A stretch of DNA of 64,000 bases from Halocynthiibacter sp. SDUM655004 (GCF_026015885.1 NZ_JAPDUG010000001.1:310001-374000), one strand, 5' to 3'; counted from the stretch's first letter, positions 16,716 to 25,469 are shown. Program-made: numbers and translations. Notes: a model not told the origin generated them from the sequence alone.

Positions 16716-17897
16716 CTAAAGCCGGTTCAACAGGTCTGTTGTTGGCCACGCATCCGCAGGAAGGCCAAGGCGCTGTTGCTCTGCCTGAACTGCCGCGCGG
16801 GTTTTCGCACCAAGGATCCCGTCGATCTTCCCAACATCATGGCCCCGAGCCACAAGCTTTTTCTGAAGCGATTTCATTTGCGCATCGTTGAGGCTTGGGT
16901 CTGGGTTGCCGAGATCATAAATCGGTGCACCCTCAAGGCGTGTCGCGAAATAGGCGGCTGTGGTCACGTAGACAAAGCTCTTGTTCCACTCGAAATAGAC
17001 GCGGAAATTTGGATAGGCGAGGAAAGCCGGCCCCTTGCGCCCCATCGGGAGGAGTACGCTGGCTTGTAGGTTGCCGTTTGGCAATGAACCGTGTTTGGCC
17101 TTAACCCCGCCAGCTTTCCACGCCGAAACGGGGGCGGTTTTGTCTAGGCCCGTTTTGCTCCAGTCCAGATTGCTTGGAACGCTGACCTCCTGAAGCCATG
17201 GCTCGCCCGCACGCCAGCCCAAAGATTTAAGCATGGTGCCACCAGAGAGAAGCGCATCAGGTGGGGATGTCTTGAGGCTTACTTGTCCGTCACCGTCACC
17301 ATCGCGGCCGTTCTCGATAATATCTTCGGGAAGCATTTGGACCATGCCGATTTCGCCAGCCCATGCGCCTTTGGTTTTGGTCGGGCTGAAATCGCCGCGT
17401 TCATAAAGTTCCAGCGCCGCGAAGATTTGAGGGCGGAAAAGTTCGGGGCGGCGACAGTCATGGGCGAGTGTCACCAGCGAGTTAAGCGTGTTGAAATCGC
17501 CCTGCACCGCGCCATAGTCGGTTTCGAGCGCCCAGAAGGCCAGCAAAACGCCTCGCGACACACCTGTTTCTCGCTCGACCCGATCAAAGACCGAAGCGTA
17601 TTTCTGGGCGTTTTTGCGGCCATGATCCATGCGGTTTTGGCTGATAACGGCGCGCGAAAACTCGGCGAAGGTTTTCTTGAAGATGCCCTGCGAGCGGTCT
17701 GCGCGGAGTGTGCGTGGGTCTTGCCGGACAGAGGCGAAGAATGCATCAACGTTGGCTTTGCTGTGGCCCTTGGCCATGGCTTCCTGTTTCAGTCCGCTGA
17801 CAAACCCAGAGAAACTCCCGCCGCATTGCGCCTGTGCGGATGTCGTTAAGGTGGCCAGTGAAATAGCGAATGCAGCAAGCGAAATACGGAACGTCAT
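16716..17897 (-). CDS. Lytic murein transglycosylase, MltB type
   Basis: A 393-residue exported protein with a signal peptide (cleavage near AQA-QC). An SLT_3/MltB-like catalytic domain follows, with the catalytic Glu in FWALETDYG and the motif AWAGEIGMVQMLPEDI. A C-terminal peptidoglycan-binding repeat (LQKKLVARGHDVGKIDGILG) completes it. It cleaves glycan strands to 1,6-anhydro-muropeptides during wall turnover. It lies 58 bases after cobD on the same strand, but the function is unrelated. Confidence 0.93.
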   Translation of the reverse strand: MTFRISLAAFAISLATLTTSAQAQCGGSFSGFVSGLKQEAMAKGHSKANVDAFFASVRQDPRTLRADRSQGIFKKTFAEFSRAVISQNRMDHGRKNAQKYASVFDRVERETGVSRGVLLAFWALETDYGAVQGDFNTLNSLVTLAHDCRRPELFRPQIFAALELYERGDFSPTKTKGAWAGEIGMVQMLPEDIIENGRDGDGDGQVSLKTSPPDALLSGGTMLKSLGWRAGEPWLQEVSVPSNLDWSKTGLDKTAPVSAWKAGGVKAKHGSLPNGNLQASVLLPMGRKGPAFLAYPNFRVYFEWNKSFVYVTTAAYFATRLEGAPIYDLGNPDPSLNDAQMKSLQKKLVARGHDVGKIDGILGAKTRAAVQAEQQRLGLPADAWPTTDLLNRL

Positions 17898-17955
17898 GAA
17901 ATCCTCCGGTCTGAAAATATCGTCACAGTATCAGGCCACGCAGGTGGGGCAAGCC

Positions 17956-18870
17956 TCAGAACAGCGCGAGGATGCCGCAAGCGCCCAACACGATCAGCCA
18001 GCTGCGCCAAAGCAACGAAACCGAAGCGTCGATTTCCTTCGCGCCGATGTCGCGTCTGCCGCTTTCATTCACGAAGGGGTAGTCGCGCAATTGGCCGTGA
18101 TAGCTCCGTGGCCCCGAAAGTGCGATATTGAGCGAGATCGCCATGGCCGCTTCGGGCCAGCCCGCGTTTGGAGAACGATGCTTTGGGGCATCTTCGAGCA
18201 ATGTGCCGATACCGTTGCGAAAGCCTTTTGATGCGAGGATCAGGAGCGCGGTAAGCCGTGCTGGAATGAAATTCAAAACATCGTCAAATCGTGCAGCAGC
18301 CCAGCCGAATTCTTCATGGCGCGGGGTTTTGTAGCCGATCATGCTGTCGGCGGTGTTGACGATTTTGTAGATCAACAAGCCGGGGAGGCCGAAGATCAGG
18401 AACCAGAACGCAGGCGCGACCACACCATCAGAGAAGTTTTCCGCGCCGCTTTCGATTGCTGCGCGCGAGATTTGCGGGCCGTCCATATCTTTGGTGTCCC
18501 GCCCGACAATACGTCCAACAGCGGCGCGCGCGGATGCGTTAGAGAGCCGCAAGCCCTGCGCAACGGCAGAGACGTGATCAATCAAACTGCGGTGCGCCAA
18601 AAGGATCGCGGCGATCACGATCTCGAAAACCTCACCGAATGGGAGTTCTGAAATAATAGCGCCAGTGATCCACGCGCCGACCACCAGTACGCCGAGCGTG
18701 ACCGCGCCTTTGGTCTTGCGATTTTCGCCGGTGTTGAATTCGCCATCGGCCCAATCGATGAGCTTGCCCATCAAAACCGCCGGATGCGGGATTTTGGTCC
18801 AGATCGATTTGGGCTCGCCGAATGCGGCATCCAGCGCCAGAGCGAGAAACAACGGTGCGGCAAAACTCAT
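17956..18870 (-). CDS. cobD: Adenosylcobinamide-phosphate synthase
   Basis: A 304-residue polytopic membrane protein of the CobD/CbiB family, which joins (R)-1-amino-2-propanol or its phosphate to adenosylcobyric acid. Characteristic segments are DAAFGEPKSIW near the N-terminus, IESGAENFSDGVVAPAFW in the middle and YKIVNTADSMIGYK. Its ATG overlaps the cobC stop as ATGA, so the two are coupled. This is alphaproteobacterial naming; the Salmonella equivalent is cbiB. Confidence 0.95.
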   Translation of the reverse strand: MSFAAPLFLALALDAAFGEPKSIWTKIPHPAVLMGKLIDWADGEFNTGENRKTKGAVTLGVLVVGAWITGAIISELPFGEVFEIVIAAILLAHRSLIDHVSAVAQGLRLSNASARAAVGRIVGRDTKDMDGPQISRAAIESGAENFSDGVVAPAFWFLIFGLPGLLIYKIVNTADSMIGYKTPRHEEFGWAAARFDDVLNFIPARLTALLILASKGFRNGIGTLLEDAPKHRSPNAGWPEAAMAISLNIALSGPRSYHGQLRDYPFVNESGRRDIGAKEIDASVSLLWRSWLIVLGACGILALF

Positions 18871-19817
18871 AGCGCGGCCTCCAACTGGGTCCAGCGGTCA
18901 CGGGGCGGAAGCCCGATACGCAGGAAGGTTTCGGAATACGGGAACACCCGCGTAAGAACTTTGCCACGGGCAAGCCTGTCTTGCCAAGCCGCAGCGTTGT
19001 CCACGGAATAGAGACGGAAAAGAGTGGTGCCGCCAACGGCCTTGGCGCCTTTGGCTTGCAACAGCTCGTCGAGCCGCGCGGCCTCTTGAGTGAGAATTTC
19101 GCGCGTGTCGGCGGCCCACGTTGGGTCATTGAGTGCCGCGATGCCAGTCGCCAGCGCAGGACCTGAGACTTGCCACGGGCCAATCATATCGCCGAGTTTC
19201 GCGATCAGCTCTGGATCTCCTATCGCAAAGCCAAGCCGTAGCCCCGCGAGTCCCCAGAATTTGCCGAAACTCTTGAGGACGAGCGTGCCGCTTTGCGCGG
19301 TCCGCGCGATGTGGCTGGCTTCTGGCATCGTCTCGCAGAAACTCTCGTCAATTATCGTCAGCTGCGTATCAGGGATTTCGGCGGCGGCGGTTAGCTCGCC
19401 TGTAGGATTGTTCGGGTGGACATGAACGCTCGCGTTTCCACCGTTTGGGCGCACCGTCCATCCGGCCATACGAAAGCTGGCGGCGTGTTCGTTATAGGTG
19501 TCCTGACGAATGGCAACTGTGCCCGATGTCGGCGCAAGATGGGGAATGCGCGCAATAAGGGCGCTGCACCCAGGCGCGGCAAGAACTGCAGCACTTTCGG
19601 GGATGTTCCAAAACTTGCGTGCAGCCGTTTCCAGTTGGGTAAACAATCCCTTGTCTGGTAGCGCGTTCCATAAGTCGGGCGCGAAGTTGGGCAGCGGATA
19701 GGGTGTCGGGTTGATGCCCGTCGAAAGGTCGAGCCACTCGGATTTTGCCCCGCCATAGCGCGCGCAAGCGGCATCAAGATTGCCGCCATGATCACGTGGC
19801 GCGGGCGATTGGCTCAC
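18867..19817 (-). CDS. cobC: Threonine-phosphate decarboxylase-type aminotransferase CobC
   Basis: A 316-residue fold-type I PLP enzyme; the PLP lysine is in VLKSFGKFWGLAG. I start it at the GTG at 19817, which overlaps the DUF1636 stop as GTGA; the longer frame overlaps DUF1636 by 69 bases. Early residues (LDLSTGINPTPYP) match the CobC/CobD(Salmonella) family, which produces aminopropanol phosphate for the nucleotide loop. It is in a three-gene operon, DUF1636-cobC-cobD. Confidence 0.92.
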   Translation of the reverse strand: MSQSPAPRDHGGNLDAACARYGGAKSEWLDLSTGINPTPYPLPNFAPDLWNALPDKGLFTQLETAARKFWNIPESAAVLAAPGCSALIARIPHLAPTSGTVAIRQDTYNEHAASFRMAGWTVRPNGGNASVHVHPNNPTGELTAAAEIPDTQLTIIDESFCETMPEASHIARTAQSGTLVLKSFGKFWGLAGLRLGFAIGDPELIAKLGDMIGPWQVSGPALATGIAALNDPTWAADTREILTQEAARLDELLQAKGAKAVGGTTLFRLYSVDNAAAWQDRLARGKVLTRVFPYSETFLRIGLPPRDRWTQLEAAL

Positions 19818-20191
19818 GACTCGGACCCGTTTTTGGGCAGCGGTGGGTGGCGCGTAATGAAATGGCCTTTCACGCCTTCGGGCCATGTGCGGTAAGGCAC
19901 TTGCCCCGTCTCGCTCGCTTGGTGAAGGGCGGCATAGTCAACAATAGCTGTAGCGGACTCTTCGTTCGGTTCGAATTTGCCGAGCGTGTAGGAAAGCTTC
20001 CCTTCGGCCTGAATTGCAATGTTGCACCCGTGTGAACAGCCCATAAGACAGCTGACCCGTCGCGTTTTAACGCGCCCTTCGGCGGTTTCTTCAACTTTGG
20101 CAGCCAACACTTCCCCATCGGTAAGCGCAGCACCGCTTTCGGCCCAGTCGTCGCGCTTGCAGGTGTCGCAAATTGTAATCCAAGTGGTCAT
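19814..20191 (-). CDS. DUF1636 cysteine-rich metal-binding protein
   Basis: A 125-residue protein starting at the ATG at 20191, with AAGGGA upstream. Five cysteines are arranged as Cys8-x2-Cys11 near the N-terminus and Cys48-x3-Cys52-x3-Cys56 (SCLMGCSHGC). This resembles a thioredoxin-like ferredoxin arrangement and suggests an Fe-S cluster or metal site. DUF1636 genes commonly accompany cobalamin genes, and here the stop overlaps the cobC start. The role in B12 synthesis is unproven; electron donor or metal-handling protein are both possible. Confidence 0.8.
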   Translation of the reverse strand: MTTWITICDTCKRDDWAESGAALTDGEVLAAKVEETAEGRVKTRRVSCLMGCSHGCNIAIQAEGKLSYTLGKFEPNEESATAIVDYAALHQASETGQVPYRTWPEGVKGHFITRHPPLPKNGSES

Positions 20192-20270
20192 GGCATTCCC
20201 TTTTTGCGTCATCTCAATCCGATTTTCGGGTTGAACGCAACCGGTCTTGCCATGCCTTTTCCTGCGTCAC

Positions 20271-21257
20271 CTAAGCTTCAAAGCGGTCCCGATCATGGGG
20301 TTCGGTGAATTCAAGGATCGGGTTGATCGGGATAATCCGGTTCGGATTAATCGTGTCGTGGCTATAGTGATAGTGGCGAACGATGTGATCCAAATTGACG
20401 GTTTCGGCCACGCCCTCTGTTTGGAACAGATCGCGCGTGTAGCCCCAAAGATTGGGGTAATCGATGATCCGCTTTCGGTTGCATTTGAAATGCAGGTGAT
20501 AAACAGGGTCAAACCGTACGAGCGTTGTAAACAGCCGCCAATCCGCTTCGGTTACGCGATCTCCCATCAGGTAGCGGGATTTTCCAAGGCGCTCTTCTGC
20601 CCAGTCGAGCGTTTCAAAAAGCGTGTGCACGGCCTCGTCATAGGCCTCTTGGCTGGTGGCAAAGCCGCTTTTGTAAACGCCATTGTTGATGCCGCTGTAG
20701 ACGCGGGAGTTCACCTCTTCGATCTCGTCGCGCATCTCTTCCGGCCAATAATCTGCGGTGTTGCCGGTAATGTCGTCAAAAGCAGAGTTGAACATGCGGA
20801 TGATTTCGCTGCTCTCGTTGCTGACGATTGTGTTTTGCTTCTTGTCCCAAAGAACAGGGACGGTCACACGCCCGCTCACGTCCGGCACGGCTTTGGTATA
20901 GACATCGCGCAGGAATGGCAGGCCAAAAAGATCATCGCCGGTTGTGCCATCGAAATCGGTGCTGAATGTCCAGCCCTCATCAAGCATATCGGGATGAACA
21001 ACCGAAACGCTGATGTGATCTTCGAGGTTTTTGAGTGCTCGGAAAATCAAGGTGCGATGCGCCCAAGGGCAGGCATAGCTGACGTATAGATGATATCGCC
21101 CGCTTTCGGCCTTGAAACCTCCCTCGCCAGAAGGTCCGGCGCTGCCGTCTTTGGTGATCCAGTTTCGGAAGCCAGCGGTTGAGCGTTTGAACTTACCGCC
21201 AGTTGATTCCGTATCGTACCACGTTGCTTCCCATTTGCCGTCTACTAGCTGACCCAT
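20271..21257 (-). CDS. yqjG: Glutathionyl-hydroquinone reductase (Xi-class GST)
   Basis: A 328-residue glutathione transferase-like protein. The ATG at 21257 has a perfect AGGAGG upstream; the longer frame was rejected. The catalytic Cys-Pro-Trp-Ala motif (SYACPWAHR, about residues 57-65) and the N-terminal WxDTES and TKDGSAGPSGEGGFKAESGRYHLY regions are typical of YqjG/PcpF enzymes, which reduce glutathionyl-hydroquinones. It sits between the two cob transcription units with its own upstream region, and no link to B12 is implied. Confidence 0.92.
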   Translation of the reverse strand: MGQLVDGKWEATWYDTESTGGKFKRSTAGFRNWITKDGSAGPSGEGGFKAESGRYHLYVSYACPWAHRTLIFRALKNLEDHISVSVVHPDMLDEGWTFSTDFDGTTGDDLFGLPFLRDVYTKAVPDVSGRVTVPVLWDKKQNTIVSNESSEIIRMFNSAFDDITGNTADYWPEEMRDEIEEVNSRVYSGINNGVYKSGFATSQEAYDEAVHTLFETLDWAEERLGKSRYLMGDRVTEADWRLFTTLVRFDPVYHLHFKCNRKRIIDYPNLWGYTRDLFQTEGVAETVNLDHIVRHYHYSHDTINPNRIIPINPILEFTEPHDRDRFEA

Positions 21258-21467
21258 GTTGCCTCCTGAGTTACTGTTGGACCTTACATATGCGCGCTTT
21301 CGAAGAACATAACCTTCATCAGCGCGCAGCTTCTCTGCATGGTTGCACATGCGTCAGCTTTCGGCGAATCCGATTGCGTCGCTTTATCCCTTTGGTTAGG
21401 GTCTTCGCACGACGCCCGAACGGGCCAGAGAGGTTGGTTGTGAACGCTCGACCCAGACAGGGGAGCC

Positions 21468-21506
21468 GAAGCAACATCGTGTAGCGTAGAGTTCTACGGT
21501 TGCTTC
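21468..21506 (+). promoter_or_regulatory. Two-tier hairpin in the leader of the cbiX operon
   Basis: An outer stem GAAGCAAC (21468-21475) pairs with GTTGCTTC (21499-21506). An inner stem CGTAGA (21485-21490) pairs with TCTACG (21493-21498). The 3' arm ends 30 bases before the ATG at 21536. No cobalamin B12 box is present here, so this is not a second cobalamin riboswitch. It could be an operator, an RNA stabiliser or part of an uncharacterised regulatory leader. Confidence 0.45.
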
Positions 21507-21535
21507 CCTCTGCAATTCTAAAACTGGAGGACATC

Positions 21536-21775
21536 ATGTCATATCTGAAATCATCTTTTGTTGCAGCGGCAGGCGCCATCGTTGCATCGCCTGTTCTTGC
21601 GCATCCTGGCCACGTTGCTGAATCGCATGGTCACACACATTGGCTGGCAATTGCGGCTGTTGGTGCGGCGGTTGTTGTGGGCTTTTGGGCCGTCACGCGA
21701 CGCACAAAAGACGAGACGCTTAAGGCAGAAGCTGAAGCGAAGCCTTCCGACAAAGACGACCTTCAGGAAGCGTAA
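21536..21775 (+). CDS. Small His-containing membrane protein heading the cbiX operon
   Basis: A 79-residue protein with an N-terminal signal sequence ending near VLA-HPGH, a short His-rich stretch (HPGHVAESHGHTHW), one transmembrane helix and a charged C-terminal tail. It resembles small HPGH-type proteins of Rhodobacterales such as DUF6732, and is similar in plan to CbtB. The ATG follows GGAGG and the stop overlaps the cbiX start (TAATG). The histidines facing the periplasm suggest cobalt or nickel capture. Function is inferred from position and composition. Confidence 0.75.
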   Translation: MSYLKSSFVAAAGAIVASPVLAHPGHVAESHGHTHWLAIAAVGAAVVVGFWAVTRRTKDETLKAEAEAKPSDKDDLQEA

Positions 21776-22884
21776 TGGCCAAGACAGGCGTAATGATTTG
21801 TGGTCATGGCTCACGCAGCCAGGCCGCCGTCGACGAATTTGCGGTGCTGGCCGAGAAGCTTCCGCCGCTATTGCCGTCTGACTGGATGGTGGATTACGGC
21901 TATCTTGAGTTTGCTAATCCGGTGATCCGCGACGGGCTAGACCGCCTGCGCGAGGCTGGATGCGAAAAGATTGTGGCCGTTCCGGGGATGCTGTTTGCGG
22001 CAATGCACGCAAAGAACGATATCCCAACTGTACTCAATACTTATGCCGCCAAACATGGAATCGATGTGTCCTATGGCCGCGAGCTTGGGGTTGATCCCAA
22101 GATGATCGCCGCCGCAGGTGCGCGGGTTCAAGAAGCCGTGGACAAAGCGAATGCAGAGCATGGCGAACTGCCGCTTGAGGAAACCTGCCTCGTGGTCATT
22201 GGCCGCGGCGCGAGTGATCCGGACGCCAACGGTAACGTGAGCAAGATCGCACGGATGCTTTGGGAGGGTATGGGATTTGGCTGGTGCGAAGTTGGCTATT
22301 CCGGCGTGACCTTCCCGCTGGTGGAACCGTGCCTGAATCATGTTGCCAAGCTCGGCTACAAACGGGTCATCGTGTTTCCATACTTCCTGTTCACAGGTAT
22401 TCTGATCGACCGGATCTACGGCTTCACAGATCAGGTCGCCGAAGCGCATCCTGATATTCAGTTTGTTAAAGCCGGATACCTTAACGATCACCCAAAGGTG
22501 CTTGAAACATTCGCCGAGCGTGTGACGGAGCAATTGGGCGAAGTGGTGCCGCCAACCTGCGGAACCTGCAAATATCGCACACAGGTTTTGGGCTTTGAGG
22601 CTGAGGTAGGCGCGGTTCAGGAAAGTCATCACCATCATGTTGAAGGGCAGGGCGCAAGCGCTCCTGGTTCGAACGTAGAGGACTGTGACCTGTGCGATAG
22701 TTTCTGCACGGGGGAGTGTCGGTTGGATATGGATCCCCACCACCATCACCACCACGATCACGACCACAGCCACGCGCATGGCCACGCACACGGCCACGAT
22801 CATCTCCATGACCACGATCATGTGCATCCTGAGTATCCTCATGCGAAACACCCTCACGGGCCTGAAAGTGCGCGCAAGAAATGA
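21775..22884 (+). CDS. cbiX: Sirohydrochlorin-type chelatase CbiX, long form with His-rich tail
   Basis: A 369-residue chelatase with two CbiX-like domains. His11 (ICGHGSR) and His78 (AAMHAKND) are candidate active-site residues in the first domain. After about residue 260 come Cys262-x2-Cys265, then Cys304, 307, 311 and 315, then a tail (about 322-361) of mostly His and Asp. This matches long CbiX proteins that carry an Fe-S cluster and a metal-storage tail. It probably inserts cobalt (or another divalent metal) into sirohydrochlorin or a related ring without ATP. It overlaps the small membrane protein upstream and cobH downstream (ATGA). Confidence 0.9.
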   Translation: MAKTGVMICGHGSRSQAAVDEFAVLAEKLPPLLPSDWMVDYGYLEFANPVIRDGLDRLREAGCEKIVAVPGMLFAAMHAKNDIPTVLNTYAAKHGIDVSYGRELGVDPKMIAAAGARVQEAVDKANAEHGELPLEETCLVVIGRGASDPDANGNVSKIARMLWEGMGFGWCEVGYSGVTFPLVEPCLNHVAKLGYKRVIVFPYFLFTGILIDRIYGFTDQVAEAHPDIQFVKAGYLNDHPKVLETFAERVTEQLGEVVPPTCGTCKYRTQVLGFEAEVGAVQESHHHHVEGQGASAPGSNVEDCDLCDSFCTGECRLDMDPHHHHHHDHDHSHAHGHAHGHDHLHDHDHVHPEYPHAKHPHGPESARKK

Positions 22885-23546
22885 GTGATCACCCGCATAA
22901 GCCGCCCCTGCGCTATATCCGCGAGCCACGCGAGATCTATCGTCAGAGCTTTGCGACGGTCTCGGAAGAGGCGCGTCTGGAGCGGTTCGATGCGGGGATG
23001 GCCGCGCTTGCCACGCGGGTCATTCATGCCTGCGGTATGATTGAGGTCGCCGACCGGTTGGCCTATTCGGAAAACGCCTTCGCAGCAGGGCGCGCCGCGC
23101 TTGAAGCTGGGGCGCCTGTTTTGTGTGATTGTGAAATGGTCGGCGCTGGGATCATCCGGCGCTACCTTCCCGCCAAGAACGAAGTGATTGTTACGCTAAA
23201 CGATGCTTCCGTTCCCGAGCGGGCCAAAGAGATCGGCAATACACGCTCCGCAGCGGCGGTAGAGCTTTGGGCCGACCATTTGGAGGGCGCTGTCGTGGCC
23301 ATCGGCAACGCGCCAACTGCACTGTTTCATTTGCTTGAATTGCTGGACCAAGGCGCGCCGAAGCCTGCTGTTATCCTCGGGTTTCCGGTTGGATTTGTCG
23401 GAGCTGCCGAGAGTAAGGCAGAGCTCGCCGCACGTCCGCGCGGTTGCGATTTCGTTGCGTTGCGCGGGCGCCGTGGTGGTTCTGCGATTGCTTCGGCTGC
23501 CGTTAATGCTCTGGCGGCAGGGCTTGTGGAAGTGTCGGACCGCTAG
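22881..23546 (+). CDS. cobH: Precorrin-8X methylmutase
   Basis: A 221-residue CobH/CbiC protein that moves the C-11 methyl group to C-12, forming hydrogenobyrinic acid. The catalytic His is probably His49 in RVIHACGM. GNAPTALFHLLELL and GFPVGFVGAAESK are the conserved central motifs. The ATG overlaps the cbiX stop by four bases. It is the second step-specific enzyme in a tightly packed corrin operon. Confidence 0.96.
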   Translation: MSDHPHKPPLRYIREPREIYRQSFATVSEEARLERFDAGMAALATRVIHACGMIEVADRLAYSENAFAAGRAALEAGAPVLCDCEMVGAGIIRRYLPAKNEVIVTLNDASVPERAKEIGNTRSAAAVELWADHLEGAVVAIGNAPTALFHLLELLDQGAPKPAVILGFPVGFVGAAESKAELAARPRGCDFVALRGRRGGSAIASAAVNALAAGLVEVSDR

Positions 23547-23559
23547 ATAGGAGGGCGTC

Positions 23560-24771
23560 ATGAAGGCTTGGTTACATGTTGTCGGTATCGGTGAAGACGG
23601 GCTTGAGGGGCTCACCCCCGCGACCCGCGCAGTTGTTGAAGCCGCAGAGGTCATTGTCGGTGGCGACCGCCATCACGAGCTTGCAGGCGAGAATAACGCC
23701 GAGCGCCTTGCGTGGCCCTCACCCTTTGATGCGTTGATTGATGTGCTCCACGCCCACAAAGGCAAGCGGGTAGTTGTTTTGGCAACGGGTGATCCGCTTT
23801 GGTATTCCGTTGGCGCGCGGATTGGTCGTGAAATCGATCCGTCCGAGATTATTTATCATCCGCAAGTGGGCGCGTTTCAGCTTGCCGCCGCGCGGATGGG
23901 GTGGAGCATGGCCGATCTTGAAACGCTTACGGTGCATGGCCGCCCCGTTGAGCAGATGATCGCCTTTATCCAGCCGGATCAACGCTTGCTCATCCTGACC
24001 ACAGGCGCAGATACTCCCGCCCAGATTGCCAAGTTCCTGACCGAGCGCGGATTTGGCCGCAGCAAGATGGTCGTGCTGGCGGCAATGGGCGGTGAGAATG
24101 AGGAACGGTTCGAAGGGCTGGCGGAGAGTTGGGATCACGAGGTGCCAGCTTTCAACACTTTGGCTGTTGAATGCGTGGCCGCGCCTGATGCTGCGCTTTT
24201 GCCCCGTGTGCCAGGTCTTGAGGACGAGCTTTTCGTGCATGACGGCACCATGACGAAGCAGGAAGTTCGCGCTGTTACCGTTGCGAAGCTGATGCCGATG
24301 CGGGGCGCACTGCTTTGGGATATCGGCACGGGCTGTGGCTCTGTAGCCGTCGAGTGGATGCGCGCGGCGCGATACGCAAGAGCGGTCGGGATCGAGCCAC
24401 GGGCCGATAGGCGCGCGATGGCGGCGGCGAATGCGCTTGCACTTGGTGTGCCCAAGCTGGAACTGATCGAAGGCACCGTCCCCGCTGCGCTCGAAGGGCT
24501 TGATGCGCCCGACGCGATTTTTATCGGCGGCGGCCTGAGCGAGGAAACTTTTGCGGCTTGTTGGACTGCATTGCGCCCGCTGGGACGGTTGGTCGTTAAC
24601 GCGGTGACGCTCCAGAGCGAGGGGCTGCTCACGCGGCTCCATGGTGAATATGGCGGTACGCTTGTGAAAATCGCGATCAACCGCGCAGAAGCCCTCGGCC
24701 CCGAGGAGCTTGGCCACAAGGGCTGGAAACCGCTGATTCCAGTGACGCAGTTAAGTTTGGTCAAAAGATGA
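23560..24771 (+). CDS. cobL: Precorrin-6Y C5,15-methyltransferase (decarboxylating)
   Basis: A 403-residue fusion of a CbiE-like tetrapyrrole methylase (residues 1 to about 200; VVLATGDPLWYSVG) and a CbiT-like class I methyltransferase (about 235-400; DIGTGCGSVAVEWMR). It methylates C-5 and C-15 and decarboxylates the C-12 acetate. The ATG is preceded by AGGAGG and lies 13 bases after cobH. The ATGA overlap with cobI shows coupled translation. Confidence 0.96.
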   Translation: MKAWLHVVGIGEDGLEGLTPATRAVVEAAEVIVGGDRHHELAGENNAERLAWPSPFDALIDVLHAHKGKRVVVLATGDPLWYSVGARIGREIDPSEIIYHPQVGAFQLAAARMGWSMADLETLTVHGRPVEQMIAFIQPDQRLLILTTGADTPAQIAKFLTERGFGRSKMVVLAAMGGENEERFEGLAESWDHEVPAFNTLAVECVAAPDAALLPRVPGLEDELFVHDGTMTKQEVRAVTVAKLMPMRGALLWDIGTGCGSVAVEWMRAARYARAVGIEPRADRRAMAAANALALGVPKLELIEGTVPAALEGLDAPDAIFIGGGLSEETFAACWTALRPLGRLVVNAVTLQSEGLLTRLHGEYGGTLVKIAINRAEALGPEELGHKGWKPLIPVTQLSLVKR

Positions 24772-25469
24772 GCGGTGTTTTCTATGGCGTTGGGCTTGGT
24801 CCCGGTGCTCCCGATTTGATGACCCTGCGTGCGGCCAAACTGATTTCGGAAGCGCGCGTGATTGCATATCCGTCGCTTGAGGGTGGCGATAGTTTTGCCC
24901 GCTCGATCGCGGCAGAACACATACGCGACGGCATTCAAGAAATCCGCCTAGATATCCCCATGACCGTTGCTCGCGAACCCGCCCAAGCCGCCTATGATAA
25001 GGGCGCAGCAGAGATTTCGGCTGTGCTGGAAACGGGACAGGATGTGGTTTGCCTTTGCGAGGGTGATCCGTTTTTCTACGGCTCCTTCATGTATCTTTTT
25101 GCGCGCGTATCCAAACGGTTTGAAACGGTCGTCGTTCCTGGTGTTACGAGTGTGACGGCCTGTGCCGCTGTTTCGGCCTCTCCGCTTGCTGCACGAAACG
25201 AGCGGGTCACGATCCTTCCTGGCCCGCTCCCCGAAGAAGAGTTGCGCCACCGCATTGAGGGCGCCGAGAGCGTGGCCGTGATGAAAGTCGGGCGGCATCT
25301 GCCCAAGATACGCGCTGTAATTGACGAGTTGGGTTTGCTGGCGCAGGCCACATATGTCGAGCGTGCGAGCCTGCCTGATCAGGTCGTTTGCCCGCTCGCC
25401 GAAGCGCCAGACTCCGCTCCTTATTTTTCTATGATCTTGCTTACGAAAGGCGCCGACCCATGGCTCTGA
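24768..25469 (+). CDS. cobI: Precorrin-2 C20-methyltransferase
   Basis: A 233-residue tetrapyrrole methylase of the CobI/CbiL family. The SAM-binding GVGLGPGAPDLMTL and CLCEGDPFFYGSFMYL motifs and the VVPGVTSVTACAA region are intact. It adds the C-20 methyl group in the second methylation of the pathway. The start overlaps cobL by four bases; the stop overlaps the next gene by ten. Confidence 0.96.
   Translation: MSGVFYGVGLGPGAPDLMTLRAAKLISEARVIAYPSLEGGDSFARSIAAEHIRDGIQEIRLDIPMTVAREPAQAAYDKGAAEISAVLETGQDVVCLCEGDPFFYGSFMYLFARVSKRFETVVVPGVTSVTACAAVSASPLAARNERVTILPGPLPEEELRHRIEGAESVAVMKVGRHLPKIRAVIDELGLLAQATYVERASLPDQVVCPLAEAPDSAPYFSMILLTKGADPWL

Noticed and set aside
21258-21535. Possible second cobalamin riboswitch before the cbiX operon
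   Set aside because: No B12 box or GCCCCCGC core can be found on either strand; only generic hairpins are present.
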